Positions 13,053-22,747 are shown, numbered from the stretch's first letter. The stretch is 64,000 nt of DNA from Streptomyces caatingaensis (GCF_001187435.1 NZ_LFXA01000001.1:1-64000); one strand, 5' to 3'. Numbers and translations: made by a program. Notes: generated by a model from the sequence alone, not told the origin.

Positions 13053-14540
13053 TCAGCGGGTCACGGCCGAGAGGTCCTGACGGACCGTCGGGACGTCCAC
13101 CAGGGAACGGTCGTCGGGCAGCGGCTGGATGGTGAACGCGGGCAGGCCGTCCTTGGGCAGGGCCAGCATGCGGGACGCGTGCACGGGCCCGCCGGACACC
13201 TTCTCCACGCTCACCGCCCAGACCCCCTTGCCCCCTTCGGGCTTCGGCGGCTCGACCGCCAGCGTGGTGCCGCCCTTGACGGTGTAGGTCTTCGACGCCG
13301 GCGTCCCGCCCTCGCTGCCCGCCGAGGCGACCACCTTGACCTGCGCGTCCTTCTCGGGGGCGGCGAGCGAGAGGGTCGTCCCCCGCGCGCGGGCGTCCGC
13401 GACGGTGCCGCGGGTGGCGACCGGGCGGACGGCCGGGACGAAGGCGGTCTCCTGTTTGTCGCCCTTGCCCCGGGTCACCCGCAGTCCCGCGGTGAACGGG
13501 ACGCCGCCGTCGGACGTCAGCAGCAGCGACCCCGGTTCCCCCTTGGTGAGCGCGCCCAGGTCGGCCGAGGCGGTCATCCCGCTCTTGACGTGCAGCGTCT
13601 CGTGACCGGCCGGCCGGATGGAACCGCTCGGCCCGGCCAGCCGCAGCGACAGGTCGGCGTCGTCGGAGCCCGGCGCGAAGGCGACGAGCCGGACGGAGGT
13701 GGCGTCGGCGGGGATGCCCGGAAGCACCGCGCCCGTCCCGGCGTCGGAGGCCGGCAGCCAGTCGCCGCCGGCCTTCTCGTCGTTGGACTGCACCGCGGCG
13801 CCCACCCGCCCCGACCGGGCGGCCACGTGCAGCGTCAGATCTCCGTCCGTTCCGTCGGACGTCTCGGGCAGCGTGGCCAGCAGCACGGGCACGGTCGAGC
13901 GGGGCGGGACGGTGACGCCCTCGCCGGTGGGGGCGGCGACGCGGCCGTCCTCGCCGTAGAGCTCCAGGTCGACGACGGCGGCCGTGGTGGCGTCGGGGTT
14001 GGTCAGGTGGACGTAGTCCTGGCGGCCCTTGGCCGTGGCCACGCCCGGGAACCAGAAGGAGGTGTCCGGCGCCGTGCAGGTCAGCCCCTGGAGCCCGCGG
14101 CCGCTGCCGGCGGCGATCGTGGTGGTCTGCTGCACCGTCCAGCCGGGGGCCAGCGCCCCGTCCGCGGACCCGACCAGGGCGGGCGCGTCGGAGCGCCCGG
14201 TCGTGGCGGTCGCCGGCCGGCCCGGCGCCCTCAGGGACAGCACCGGCTTGCCGCCCGGCTTCTTCGCGTCGTCCTTCTTGCCGTCCGCCGCCGGCACCAG
14301 CTCCGCCGGCCTCGTCTCCCCCCGGCCGCCGCCCGGGGCGTACGCGGTGTACGTCGTCTCGCCGACCTCGCTGGAGGTGGGCGCCGGGCAGAGCGCGGAG
14401 GTGTGCTGGACGGGCATCCGGGCGGCGGTCCCGCGGGGCGCGCTCCCCCCGGCGTGCGACGGCCCGCCGACCACGGCGACGCCGGTGACGGCGGCGAGCG
14501 CCGCGGCCGTCGCGAAGAGGGAGAGGGTCGTGCGCTTCAC
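13053..14540 (-). CDS. DUF5719 secreted/membrane-anchored protein
   Basis: A 495-residue exported protein of unknown function found next to the giant glycosyltransferase in actinomycetes. The N-terminus (KRTTLSLFATAAALAAVTGVAVVGG) is a signal peptide or uncleaved anchor, then a Pro/Lys-rich linker and a long beta-rich extracellular part. The GTG start at 14540 overlaps the stop of the preceding glycosyltransferase by 4 bases, so translation of the two is probably coupled and they probably act together at the envelope. No catalytic motif is visible. Confidence 0.85.
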   Translation of the reverse strand: MKRTTLSLFATAAALAAVTGVAVVGGPSHAGGSAPRGTAARMPVQHTSALCPAPTSSEVGETTYTAYAPGGGRGETRPAELVPAADGKKDDAKKPGGKPVLSLRAPGRPATATTGRSDAPALVGSADGALAPGWTVQQTTTIAAGSGRGLQGLTCTAPDTSFWFPGVATAKGRQDYVHLTNPDATTAAVVDLELYGEDGRVAAPTGEGVTVPPRSTVPVLLATLPETSDGTDGDLTLHVAARSGRVGAAVQSNDEKAGGDWLPASDAGTGAVLPGIPADATSVRLVAFAPGSDDADLSLRLAGPSGSIRPAGHETLHVKSGMTASADLGALTKGEPGSLLLTSDGGVPFTAGLRVTRGKGDKQETAFVPAVRPVATRGTVADARARGTTLSLAAPEKDAQVKVVASAGSEGGTPASKTYTVKGGTTLAVEPPKPEGGKGVWAVSVEKVSGGPVHASRMLALPKDGLPAFTIQPLPDDRSLVDVPTVRQDLSAVTR

Positions 14541-17500
14541 TGCTGCTCGCTCCCGTCGCGGCGGGCCCCGTCGGCCCCGCCGTACGTCGTGTCGTAGGGC
14601 TGCGCGCCGTAGCCGTACGGGTCGTAGCCGCCGCCCGCGTAGGGATCCGCCGGGTACGTCCCGTCCTGTCCGGGGCCGGGCTGGTACGCCTGCTGCGCGT
14701 ACCCGTGGTCGTAGCCGCCCTGCTGGTAGGGCTGTTGCTGCCCGTAGTACGCCTCCCAGCCCTCGGCGGCGGGCGCCTGGGCGTAGGGCTGCTGCGGTAC
14801 GGCGGCGTAGGGGTCGGCCACCGGCTGCGCGTAGGCGTCCTCCGGCGCCGGGGCCGGCTCCGGTACGGCGGCGGGCGCGCCCCCCGCGGCCGCGCGCAGC
14901 CGGCGGGCCCGGCGGCCCTCCCCCGCGACGGCCTGCGCGGGCACGGCCGCGGCGGGCGCGCCGGCCTCGGGCAGGTCGTCGTCCACGTCGCGCCGGCGGC
15001 CCGGCAGGGCGAGGACGACGAGGACGACGCCGAGCAGCGCCTGCGTCCACACCCAGGCGGTGCGGGTGAGCGGCGTCTCGTACGAGAGCGTCAGCTTCCC
15101 GCCGTTCGCGGGGAGCCGGAAGCCCTGCGCCCAGCCGTCGACGGTGGTGCGGGGGAGCTCCTTGCCGTCGAGGGTGGCGTGCCAGCCGGGCGCCGCCCTG
15201 TCGGCGAGGCGCAGGACCCGGCCGCCGGGCCCGGCGGGCAGGGTGGCGCGGGCGCCGACGGGGCCGGAGGCCACCGGCACCGGGGCGGCGCCGTCGGCGA
15301 CGACGGTGACGCGGGCGACCTGCCGGTCCACCCGCCACAGCGCGGTGCGGCCCTCCTGGCTGAGCCGGGTCAGGCCCGGCGTCGCGTCCAGCGCGGGGCC
15401 GAGCTCCTTGGCCGCGCCGTCGCGGACGAGGACGAAGCCGACGGCGTACCCGGCCAGCCGCGCCGCCTGGTCGGCCCCGGAGCCGGAGACGAGGTCGGCG
15501 ACGACCGCGTCCAGCCGGCGGTCGCGCCCGCCGCCCAGGGCCTCGTCGCCCATGCGCACGCCGGCGCCGCGGACCAGGGCGTAGGTCAGGTCGCCGGACG
15601 TGCCGCCCAGGACGAGGGTGCGGGCCTGGTCGCGGGTGGTGGCGGCCTCGGCGACGAACGCCGGGACCTGCGCCGGGTCCCGCCGCTCCAGCGGGCCGCC
15701 CGCCCCGCCCGCCGCCCAGGCGACGGCGGTGACCAGCGGGCCCGCGGCGGCGGCGAGCGCGATCAGTCCGGCGACCGGCTGCCGCCAGCCGAAGCTGCGC
15801 GCGGCGACCCGCTCGCGGGCGCCCTCGGCGCCGACGACGGCCGCCGCGATCAGCGCGAGGCCCTGGACGAGGGTCGCGGGCCCGGCCCACGCCGAGCGGT
15901 TGGCGAGCGCCGCCGCCAGCATCCCGGCGAGGGCCACGGCCCAGGCGGTGAGGACGACGGGCCGCCGCTCGGCCCGCAGCAACGCGCCGAGCGCGGCGAG
16001 CAGGACGCCGGACAGCACCAGCCCGCCGAGGGTTCCCGGCCCGCCGGGGTCGCCCAGGAGCAGCCGCCACGCCGCGGCCGTGCCGCCGCCGTACGCCGTC
16101 CCGGCCTGGCCGAGAAAGCGGCCCGGGTGCGCGAACAGCCCGAACGACCAGGGCGCGAGCACCAGGACGGGGGTCAGCGCCACCGCGAGGAACGCCGGTC
16201 CGTGGGCCTTGAGCTGCCCGCCCCGGACGCGCAGCACCAGCACGCCCAGCCCCAGGACGACGGCGACCGGCCAGACCAGGGGCGTGAAGGCGGTGGTGAC
16301 GGTGAGCAGGAGGGCGTACGCCCAGACCGCGCGCCAGGTGGGCCGGGCGCCCGCCGAGCGGAAGCCGCCGGCGGAGACGGCCGCGCGGGCCATGAGCGGC
16401 AGCAGGATCGCGAGCACCGCGGTGCCCAGCCGGCCCGTCGCGAGCGCCCCGGTGGCCGCCGGCAGGAAGGCGTAGGTGACGCTGCCCCAGGCCCGCAGCA
16501 GCCGGGAGCCGACCAGCGGCCGGGAGGCGAAGTAGGCGGTCAGCCCGGCCAGCGGGACGGAGCAGACGAGCAGCACGGTCAGCGTGAGGTGCACCGAGCC
16601 GAGCAGCAGCACCGACAGGCCCGCCAGGACGGCGAGATGGGGCGGGCCGCCGGCCGTGTCCCCGGTGCCGACGGGGTGCCAGCCGTCGGCGAAGCGCGAC
16701 CACAGGCCGCCGATGCCGTCGGGCGCGGGCAGCAGGGCGCCGCCGGACAGCGCGCCGCCGCCGTAGAGCCCCCGGCAGGCGAGGGCGGAGACCACCAGCA
16801 GGAGCGCGAAGAGGACGGGTCCGGGCTTGCGGGCGAGCCGCTTGACCCGGGCGAACTGCTCGATCTCCAGGAAGTCCGCCTCGTCCCCGCCGGGCCCGGA
16901 CTCGACCGCGCCGTGCCGCCCGGCCGACGACGCGGCCGGGTCCGACCGCCCGCCGAAGGCGGCCGTGAGCTGCTCGAAGGCGGCGCGCAGGCTCGCCCCG
17001 GGCGGCGGGAAGAGGGGACGCAGCTCCTTGGCGGGGACGGTCCGGGCCCCGGCCCGGCGCCTGCGGGCGGCGAGGACGCGGCCCGGCCGCAGCAGGACGG
17101 AGCCGAGGCCGGTGAGTTCGTCGAGGGCCGGGCCGGGGGCCTTGCCGACGAGGTAGCCGAGGACCCTCAGCAGCGTGCCGAGGACGATGCGGAACAGGAC
17201 GTACGGCAGGGCGGCGCCATGGGTGTTGGCGAGCAGCGTGTGGACGGCGCCGGCCTTGTCCACGCGGTGCGGCGAGAGCGGCTTGCGGCCCGCGCAGTCC
17301 ACCGGGCGGCGCTCGCGGGAGGCGGCCTCGGCGTGCCGGAGCACGGCGTCGGGGGCCACGAGGACGCGGTGGCCGGCGGCGTGGGCGCGCCAGCAGAAGT
17401 CGACGTCGTCGCGCATCAGGGGCAGCCGCGCGTCGAAGCCGCCCAGCGCCTCCCACACGTCGCGGCGCACCAGCATGCCGGCGCTGGAGACGGAGAGGAC

Positions 17501-18142
17501 GGGGCGCACCTGGTCGTGCTGGCCCTGGTCCTGCTCGCGGCGGTCGAGTCCGGTCCAGCGGCGGCCGCCGCGGGCGATGGCGGCGCCGACCTCCAGCAGC
17601 TGCCGGCGGTCGTACCAGCTGCGCAGCTTGGGTCCGACGACGGCGGCGTCCTCGGCGTCGGCGACGCGCAGCAGCTCGTGCAGGGCGGCCGGTTCGGGCG
17701 CGCAGTCGTCGTGCAGCAGCCACAGCCACTGGACCGGGTCGCCGGTGGCGCCCCGGGCGTCGAGGTCCGAAGGGTCCTCGCGCCAGGTGCGGCTGACGGG
17801 ATCCCAGCCGCTGGAGCCGGCGAGGTAGGGCAGGTCGTCGGCGGTGGGCGCGGAGGTGGCGCGCACCGCCTCCTCGACGGCGGTGCCGAAGCCGGCGCGA
17901 CGGGCGAGGCGCAGGACGCGGTCGTCGCCGAGGGCGTCGGCGAGCAGCCGGGCGGAGTCGTCGTCGCTCCCGGTGTCGACGGCGACCGCCCGCTGGACGG
18001 GCCGGTCCTGGCCGAGCAGCCCGGTGAGCGCGTCGGGCAGCCAGCGGGCGCCGTCGTGGGCGACGAGGACGGCGGTGACGACGTGCCGGGGGAACGCCGG
18101 GGGGTGGGTGAGGTCGAACGCGGGGGTGCTGTGCGCGGACAT
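14537..18142 (-). CDS. Large membrane glycosyltransferase, GT2 family
   Basis: A 1201-residue protein. Residues 20-330 form a GT2 nucleotide-sugar transferase domain: VTAVLVAHDGARWLPDAL at the start, a DDCAPEPAAL segment matching the DxD region, and LPLMRDDVDFCWRAHAAGH for the catalytic base and acceptor part. Residues about 430-860 hold roughly a dozen hydrophobic segments, and an extracellular beta-rich domain follows to a last membrane segment near residue 1025. The final 100 residues are rich in Gln, Tyr, Gly, Pro and Ala and look disordered. Architecture resembles actinobacterial wall-polysaccharide transferases; donor and acceptor are unknown. It is coupled to the DUF5719 gene. Confidence 0.88.
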   Translation of the reverse strand: MSAHSTPAFDLTHPPAFPRHVVTAVLVAHDGARWLPDALTGLLGQDRPVQRAVAVDTGSDDDSARLLADALGDDRVLRLARRAGFGTAVEEAVRATSAPTADDLPYLAGSSGWDPVSRTWREDPSDLDARGATGDPVQWLWLLHDDCAPEPAALHELLRVADAEDAAVVGPKLRSWYDRRQLLEVGAAIARGGRRWTGLDRREQDQGQHDQVRPVLSVSSAGMLVRRDVWEALGGFDARLPLMRDDVDFCWRAHAAGHRVLVAPDAVLRHAEAASRERRPVDCAGRKPLSPHRVDKAGAVHTLLANTHGAALPYVLFRIVLGTLLRVLGYLVGKAPGPALDELTGLGSVLLRPGRVLAARRRRAGARTVPAKELRPLFPPPGASLRAAFEQLTAAFGGRSDPAASSAGRHGAVESGPGGDEADFLEIEQFARVKRLARKPGPVLFALLLVVSALACRGLYGGGALSGGALLPAPDGIGGLWSRFADGWHPVGTGDTAGGPPHLAVLAGLSVLLLGSVHLTLTVLLVCSVPLAGLTAYFASRPLVGSRLLRAWGSVTYAFLPAATGALATGRLGTAVLAILLPLMARAAVSAGGFRSAGARPTWRAVWAYALLLTVTTAFTPLVWPVAVVLGLGVLVLRVRGGQLKAHGPAFLAVALTPVLVLAPWSFGLFAHPGRFLGQAGTAYGGGTAAAWRLLLGDPGGPGTLGGLVLSGVLLAALGALLRAERRPVVLTAWAVALAGMLAAALANRSAWAGPATLVQGLALIAAAVVGAEGARERVAARSFGWRQPVAGLIALAAAAGPLVTAVAWAAGGAGGPLERRDPAQVPAFVAEAATTRDQARTLVLGGTSGDLTYALVRGAGVRMGDEALGGGRDRRLDAVVADLVSGSGADQAARLAGYAVGFVLVRDGAAKELGPALDATPGLTRLSQEGRTALWRVDRQVARVTVVADGAAPVPVASGPVGARATLPAGPGGRVLRLADRAAPGWHATLDGKELPRTTVDGWAQGFRLPANGGKLTLSYETPLTRTAWVWTQALLGVVLVVLALPGRRRDVDDDLPEAGAPAAAVPAQAVAGEGRRARRLRAAAGGAPAAVPEPAPAPEDAYAQPVADPYAAVPQQPYAQAPAAEGWEAYYGQQQPYQQGGYDHGYAQQAYQPGPGQDGTYPADPYAGGGYDPYGYGAQPYDTTYGGADGARRDGSEQQ

Positions 18143-18286
18143 CGGGGTACGGGCCCTCCGGCCGGTCGGACGGGAGGTGGTGCTCCCGGCGGACCGCGGT
18201 GCTGGACTGCGGTGGACGTGTGCGACCCCGGGTGGGGCGCCGGTGCGTCACGGACGGCACCCCAGACTAGTGGCTGGCAACACGGC

Positions 18287-18322
18287 GGTCCGCCTCCTGA
18301 GTGCGGGGCGCGGAGGCGGACC
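18287..18322 (-). terminator. Hairpin downstream of whiB
   Basis: An 11-base-pair perfect inverted repeat (18287-18297 and 18312-18322) with a 14-base loop sits in the 426-base gap between whiB and the glycosyltransferase gene. It is a likely terminator for whiB. The rest of the gap (18143-18568) is GC-rich with no gene that I can support. Confidence 0.5.
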
Positions 18323-18568
18323 GGGCGGTACGAGCGGGTGGGGGGTTCGGTGCGGGCCGGACCTCGGGTCCTGCCCGGTTCACGCTCCCGGGTCACGGCG
18401 GACCGGTCGCGGCGCCCGGGGGGCGGCGTCGGTCCCGTCCCGGACGGGAGTCGGTGCGGGGTCGTGCGGGGTGGTGCGGAAGCGGTGCGGGGTGGTCGCG
18501 CAGCCGGTGCGGGCGGCTGACGCTGCCTCAGTCGCCTGGGAAGGCGGCCTTCTTGGGACCGCGCTTCG

Positions 18569-18832
18569 TCAGACCGCGGCCTTCTTCAGGCGGCGGCGCT
18601 CGCGCTCGGACAACCCGCCCCAGATGCCGAAGCGTTCGTCGTTGGCGAGAGCGTATTCGAGGCACTCGGAGCGGACTTCACAGGCGAGGCAGACCTTCTT
18701 CGCCTCGCGCGTGGAACCGCCCTTCTCGGGGAAGAAGGACTCGGGATCGGTCTGGGCGCAGAGCGCGCGCTCCTGCCAGCCGAGCTCCTCGTCCGCCTCC
18801 TCGACCAGCAGTTGCTGAAACAGCTCGGTCAT
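18569..18832 (-). CDS. whiB: Sporulation regulator WhiB (Wbl family)
   Basis: An 87-residue iron-sulfur transcription factor that works with WhiA to start septation in aerial hyphae. The four cluster-binding cysteines are all present: one in RALCAQTDPESFFP, and the C-x2-C-x5-C set in KKVCLACEVRSECLEYAL. The G[IV]WGG turn (FGIWGGLSERERRRL) and basic tail complete the Wbl fold. As I recall it, the sequence is nearly the same as S. coelicolor WhiB, including the N-terminal MTEL and acidic VEEADEELGW. GAGGGG precedes the ATG. Confidence 0.97.
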   Translation of the reverse strand: MTELFQQLLVEEADEELGWQERALCAQTDPESFFPEKGGSTREAKKVCLACEVRSECLEYALANDERFGIWGGLSERERRRLKKAAV

Positions 18833-19259
18833 GTGCGCCCCTCGTCTGTCATTGCGTCCCCGTGATGCTGCCGTGATCAGTACGGCAGAACGACACGAGT
18901 GAAATTACAAGTGCGCCGATCCGGGCCAGTCAAGCCGAGATCTGCTATTGGGCCCCTTATTCACTCTGCGGAACCAAGGCCGAGCGGAAAGTTGCCAAAT
19001 CGCCACAAGAGTGGACACATCTCCCGCCCGCCACAAGCGTCCCGAGAGTCCCTCGCCATGAAGTACGGACGCCGTCCGCGGAGATCCAGTTGCACCGCGG
19101 GGGACGGAGGATGTTTGAGGGCCAGGATGCCGGGCGATTGTCCGGCGACGCGCCGACACAAACACTTCGCCGGACTCCGTTACCGGATGAGGTGAAAGAT
19201 TGGCATCAAAACGGACATCCGGTTGACACCGAGCGGGTCACCCCGGTCTCCTTGTCAGC
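18833..19259. promoter_or_regulatory. whiB upstream region and start of cysteine dioxygenase leader
   Basis: No gene is seen here. On the minus strand a candidate whiB promoter is TTGACT (complement 18928-18933), an 18-base spacer and TGTAAT (complement 18904-18909), about 70 bases before the ATG. A GACAC box, the core recognised by WhiA, is at 18892-18896 and AGTGA half-sites resembling BldD boxes lie close by; these are suggestive only. On the plus strand TTGACA at 19223-19228 could be a -35 for the leader and cysteine dioxygenase transcript, though no good -10 follows. Confidence 0.45.
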
Positions 19260-19352
19260 ATGCTCGCGACCTCACCCGCCCCGTCCGGCCTGACCCGTGC
19301 CTACGGGTCGCGCTGTGCCGCGCAGGCGCGCTGTCGCTGTTCCAGCTGTTGA
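19260..19352 (+). CDS. Cysteine-rich leader peptide upstream of cysteine dioxygenase
   Basis: A 30-codon ORF (ATG at 19260, TGA at 19350-19352) whose last 12 codons read RCAAQARCRCSSC, with five Cys codons (all TGT) and Cys as the last residue. It ends 132 bases before the cysteine dioxygenase start. Cys codons are rare elsewhere and TGT is the rarer of the two Cys codons in this genome, so the cluster is not expected by chance. Actinobacteria are known to use short Cys-rich upstream ORFs as cysteine sensors for sulfur genes. The following leader has repeated CCTCC tracts (19387-19418) that could pair with the purine-rich ribosome site at 19470-19475. No strong ribosome site precedes the leader itself, which is the weak point. 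Confidence 0.6.
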   Translation: MLATSPAPSGLTRAYGSRCAAQARCRCSSC

Positions 19353-19484
19353 CGCCCCAGAGCTCCGGCTGACACCTCTCCTTTCTCCGCCCTCCTCCGC
19401 CCTGCCCTCCTCCGGGCCGGGCCGGTCCGTGGCACCGCCTTCCCGCCCGCTCCCCGCCTGCGCGCACCGAGGAACACGACTTCC

Positions 19485-20015
19485 ATGAACAGCGACGTCC
19501 AGATCGCCGGCGACCCGCTCGCCCTCCCCCACCTCATGCCTCCCCCGCCCGCCCACCCCGCCACGGTCGCCGAGTTCGCCGGCCTCTCCCGCGCCGTCGC
19601 CGCCGACCGCGCCGCCTGGTCCCGCCTCGTCCGCTACGACGCCACCAGCCGCTGGTACCGCCGGCTGCGCACCGGTCCCGGCTACGAGGTGTGGCTGCTG
19701 AGCTGGGTGCCCGGCCAGGGCAGCGGGCTGCACGACCACGGCCGCTCCTCCGGGGTGCTCACCGTCCTGCACGGCGAGCTCACGGAGACGCACCGGACGC
19801 CCGGGAAGGCGGTCCGGCGCCGCCTCGCCGCCGGGGACCAGCGGGTCTTCGCCCCCGGTCACGTCCACGAGGTCGTCAACGACTCCCTGGAGCCGGCCGT
19901 CAGTCTCCACGTCTACTTCCCCGGCCTGACCGAGATGCCGTTCCACGACCGGCACACCGGGGGCGCCCTGCACAACTCCCCGGCGCCCGCCCGCCAGTAC
20001 GCGCCCCGGGACTGA
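19485..20015 (+). CDS. Cysteine dioxygenase
   Basis: A 176-residue cupin of the cysteine dioxygenase type I family, which oxidises L-cysteine to cysteine sulfinate with an iron centre. The metal-binding cupin motif GSGLHDHGRSSG (His83, His85) and the second motif APGHVHEVVN (around 124-131) are intact, and EVWLLSWVPG leads into the first. GAGGAA precedes the ATG. It lies 13 bases upstream of fbiA in the same direction but has its own leader. Control by cysteine supply through the upstream Cys-rich peptide is an inference. Confidence 0.9.
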   Translation: MNSDVQIAGDPLALPHLMPPPPAHPATVAEFAGLSRAVAADRAAWSRLVRYDATSRWYRRLRTGPGYEVWLLSWVPGQGSGLHDHGRSSGVLTVLHGELTETHRTPGKAVRRRLAAGDQRVFAPGHVHEVVNDSLEPAVSLHVYFPGLTEMPFHDRHTGGALHNSPAPARQYAPRD

Positions 20016-20028
20016 CACACTGGCGCTC

Positions 20029-20994
20029 ATGCGCATTGTGGTTCTGGCCGGCGGGATCGGGGGCGCCCGCTTCCTCCGCGGCCTCAAGTCAGCAGTCCCC
20101 GACGCGGACATCACGGTCATCGGGAACACCGGCGACGACATCCACCTCTTCGGGCTCAAGGTCTGCCCCGACCTCGACACCGTGATGTACACGCTCGGCG
20201 GCGGCATCCACGAGGAGCAGGGCTGGGGGCGGGCCGGTGAAACCTTCGCCGTCAAGGAGGAGTTGGCGGCCTACGGCGTCGGGCCCGAGTGGTTCGGGCT
20301 CGGCGACCGCGACTTCGCCACCCACATCGTCCGCACCCAGATGATCTCCGCCGGCTATCCGCTCAGCGCGGTCACCGAGGCGCTGTGCGACCGCTGGAAG
20401 CCCGGCGTGCGGCTGCTGCCCATGAGCGACGACCGCGTCGAGACGCACGTCCTGATCGACGACCCGGAGGGCGAGGGCGGCCGCCGCGCCGTCCACTTCC
20501 AGGAGTACTGGGTGCGGCTGCGCGCCCGGGTGCCGGCCCGCGCCATCGTCCCGGTCGGTGCCGAGCAGGCCAAGCCCGCGCCCGGTGTGCTGGAGGCGAT
20601 CGCCGCCGCGGACGTGATCCTCTTCCCGCCGTCCAACCCGGTCGTCAGCGTCGGCACCATCCTCGCCGTGCCCGGCGTCCGCGAGGCCGTCGCGGGGGCG
20701 GCGGCGCCGGTCGTCGGCCTCTCCCCGATCGTCGGGGACGCGCCGGTGCGCGGCATGGCCGACAAGGTCCTGGCCGCCGTGGGCGTGGAGTCCACCGCCG
20801 GGGCGGTCGCCCGGCACTACGGTGCCGACCTGCTGGACGGCTGGCTGGTGGACACCGTGGACGCGGAACAGACCGCCGGCGTGACGGCGGCGGGCATACG
20901 CTGCCGCGCCGTCCCCCTGATGATGACGGACACCGAGGCGACGGCGCGGATGGCCGCGGAGGCGCTCGCCCTGGCCGAGGAGGTACGCGCATGA
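20029..20994 (+). CDS. fbiA: 2-phospho-L-lactate transferase (coenzyme F420 synthesis)
   Basis: A 321-residue CofD/FbiA enzyme. It transfers the phospho-lactate or phosphoenolpyruvate-derived moiety from its GDP-activated form to the deazaflavin Fo, giving (dehydro-)F420-0. Family motifs: [16 protein letters not shown] at the N-terminus, [26 protein letters not shown] for Fo and metal binding, and [16 protein letters not shown]. Length matches the family. Its stop overlaps the fbiB ATG (ATGA), so the two are translationally coupled. Confidence 0.96.
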   Translation: MRIVVLAGGIGGARFLRGLKSAVPDADITVIGNTGDDIHLFGLKVCPDLDTVMYTLGGGIHEEQGWGRAGETFAVKEELAAYGVGPEWFGLGDRDFATHIVRTQMISAGYPLSAVTEALCDRWKPGVRLLPMSDDRVETHVLIDDPEGEGGRRAVHFQEYWVRLRARVPARAIVPVGAEQAKPAPGVLEAIAAADVILFPPSNPVVSVGTILAVPGVREAVAGAAAPVVGLSPIVGDAPVRGMADKVLAAVGVESTAGAVARHYGADLLDGWLVDTVDAEQTAGVTAAGIRCRAVPLMMTDTEATARMAAEALALAEEVRA

Positions 20995-22310
20995 CGGAGA
21001 CCCCTTCCTACCGCGTCTGGGCCCTGCCCGGCATCCCCGAGGTCCGCCCCGGCGACGACCTCGTCAAACTCGTCGCCGCCGCGGCCACCGCCGAGGGCAC
21101 GCCCGGCCTGGCCGACGGCGACGTGCTGGTCGTCACCTCGAAGATCGTCAGCAAGGCGGAGGGGCGCGTCGTCGAGGCGGCGGACCGCGAGGCCGCGATC
21201 GACGCCGAGACGGTGCGGGTGGTGGCCCGGCGCGGCCCGCTGCGCATCGTCGAGAACCGGCTCGGCCTCGTCATGGCCGCGGCCGGCGTCGACGCCTCCA
21301 ACACCCCTTCCGGCACGGTGCTGTTGCTGCCCGAGGACCCCGACGCCTCCGCCCGCGCGCTGCGCGCCGGGCTCCGCGCGGCGCTCGGCGTGGACGTCGG
21401 TGTCGTCGTCACCGACACCGCCGGGCGCCCCTGGCGCAGCGGGCTGACGGACATGGCGATCGGCGCGGCCGGCGTCCGCGTCCTCGACGACCTGCGCGGC
21501 GGGACGGACGCCCACGGCAACCCCCTGAACGCGACGGTCGTCGCGACCGCCGACGAACTCGCCGCCGCCGGCGACCTGGTGAAGGGCAAGGCGGGCGGGC
21601 TGCCGGTGGCGGTGGTGCGCGGGCTGCCGCACGTGGTGGACGGGACGGCGGACGAGGGCGCGCGGACGCTGGTGCGGGACGCCGCGTCCGACATGTTCCG
21701 GCTGGGGACGTCGGAGGCGGTGCGCGAGGCGTTGTCCCTGCGGCGCACGGTGCGGGAGTTCACGGACGATCCCGTGGACCCGGGCGCGGTGCGGCGCGCG
21801 GTCGCGGCCGCGCTGACCGCGCCCGCGCCGCACCACACCACGCCGTGGCGCTTCGTCCTGCTGGAGTCCGCGGAGTCCCGGACCCGGCTGCTGGACGCGA
21901 TGCGCGACGCCTGGGTCGCGGACCTGCGCCGGGACGGGCGCTCCGAGGAGAGCGTCGCGCGCCGCGTCCGCCGCGGGGACGTCCTGCGCAACGCGCCCTA
22001 CCTGGCCGTGCCGTGCCTGGTCATGGACGGCTCCCACGACTACCCCGACGCGCGGCGCTCCACGGCGGAGCGGGAGATGTTCGTGGTGGCGACGGGGGCC
22101 GGGGTGCAGAACTTCCTCGTGGCGCTGGCGGGGGAGCGGCTGGGGTCGGCGTGGGTATCGTCGACGATGTTCTGCCGGGACGTCGTGCGGGACGTTCTCT
22201 CGCTCCCCGCCGACTGGGACCCCATGGGCGCCGTCGCCATCGGACGCCCCGCGGCCCCCCCGCGCGACCGCGCCCCGCGCAGCGCGGAGGCCTTCATCGA
22301 GGTGCGCTGA
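20991..22310 (+). CDS. fbiB: F420-0:gamma-glutamyl ligase / FMN-dependent reductase FbiB
   Basis: A 439-residue two-domain protein. The N-terminal 245 residues match CofE, which adds glutamates to F420-0 ([48 protein letters not shown]). Residues 250-439 are a nitroreductase-fold domain ([35 protein letters not shown]) that in mycobacterial FbiB reduces dehydro-F420-0 with FMNH2. The fused form is the rule in actinobacteria. The ATG at 20991 overlaps the fbiA stop by 4 bases. Confidence 0.95.
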   Translation: MTETPSYRVWALPGIPEVRPGDDLVKLVAAAATAEGTPGLADGDVLVVTSKIVSKAEGRVVEAADREAAIDAETVRVVARRGPLRIVENRLGLVMAAAGVDASNTPSGTVLLLPEDPDASARALRAGLRAALGVDVGVVVTDTAGRPWRSGLTDMAIGAAGVRVLDDLRGGTDAHGNPLNATVVATADELAAAGDLVKGKAGGLPVAVVRGLPHVVDGTADEGARTLVRDAASDMFRLGTSEAVREALSLRRTVREFTDDPVDPGAVRRAVAAALTAPAPHHTTPWRFVLLESAESRTRLLDAMRDAWVADLRRDGRSEESVARRVRRGDVLRNAPYLAVPCLVMDGSHDYPDARRSTAEREMFVVATGAGVQNFLVALAGERLGSAWVSSTMFCRDVVRDVLSLPADWDPMGAVAIGRPAAPPRDRAPRSAEAFIEVR

Positions 22311-22747
22311 CCTTCCCGGCCCGGCCCTTTCCCCCCGGGCGGGGGCCGCGCCCGCCGCCTTCCTTTCGGTGCGGCTTCGCCGCCTTGTCCTCGGGGGCGC
22401 AACGGCGCGAGAGAGGACAGCAAGCGGCGGGAGGCAGCCCGAGGCAGCCGGGGCGCGTAGCCCGAGTGCGGGTCGGGGGGCGGAGCCCGGGCGGAGTGCA
22501 GGGGCGCAGCCCCGCTCGCCGTGCGCAGCGCGGCCCGGGCCGCAGCCCACTCCGCCCGGGCGCCACACGCTCCCCGCCCATGCGAGCCAGGGGACGGAGC
22601 CCAGCGGGGTGCAGGGGCGCAGCCCCCTCGCCGGGTCCGAGGACGGCCCGGCGCGGAGCGCGCTCCCGGGTGTGCCGCGCCCCCGCGGGGTGGCGCAGGG
22701 GGGAGCCCCTGCGGAAACGGGTTAGGGCGGGGCTGGGGCCGAACCCC
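22311..22747. repeat. Intergenic GC-rich repeat cluster
   Basis: This 437-base gap between convergent genes is built from repeated short units. Two near copies of a roughly 39-base unit lie at 22481-22520 and 22595-22632, sharing CGGAGCCC, GTGCAGGGGCGCAGCCCC and CTCGCC. Partial copies and the inverted form (GGGGCGCAGCC / GGCTGCGCCCC) occur between and after. An open frame of 154 codons runs through on the minus strand, but it is a repeat artefact (GLRPL-type repeats) with no known domain. Such units occur between Streptomyces genes; transcription termination or DNA structure are possible roles. Confidence 0.6.

Noticed and set aside
14705..18520. A 1271-codon open frame on the plus strand opposite the glycosyltransferase
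   Set aside because: It is a shadow of high third-position GC: low-complexity Gly/Arg/Ala composition, no domain, and fully covered by a well-supported gene on the other strand.
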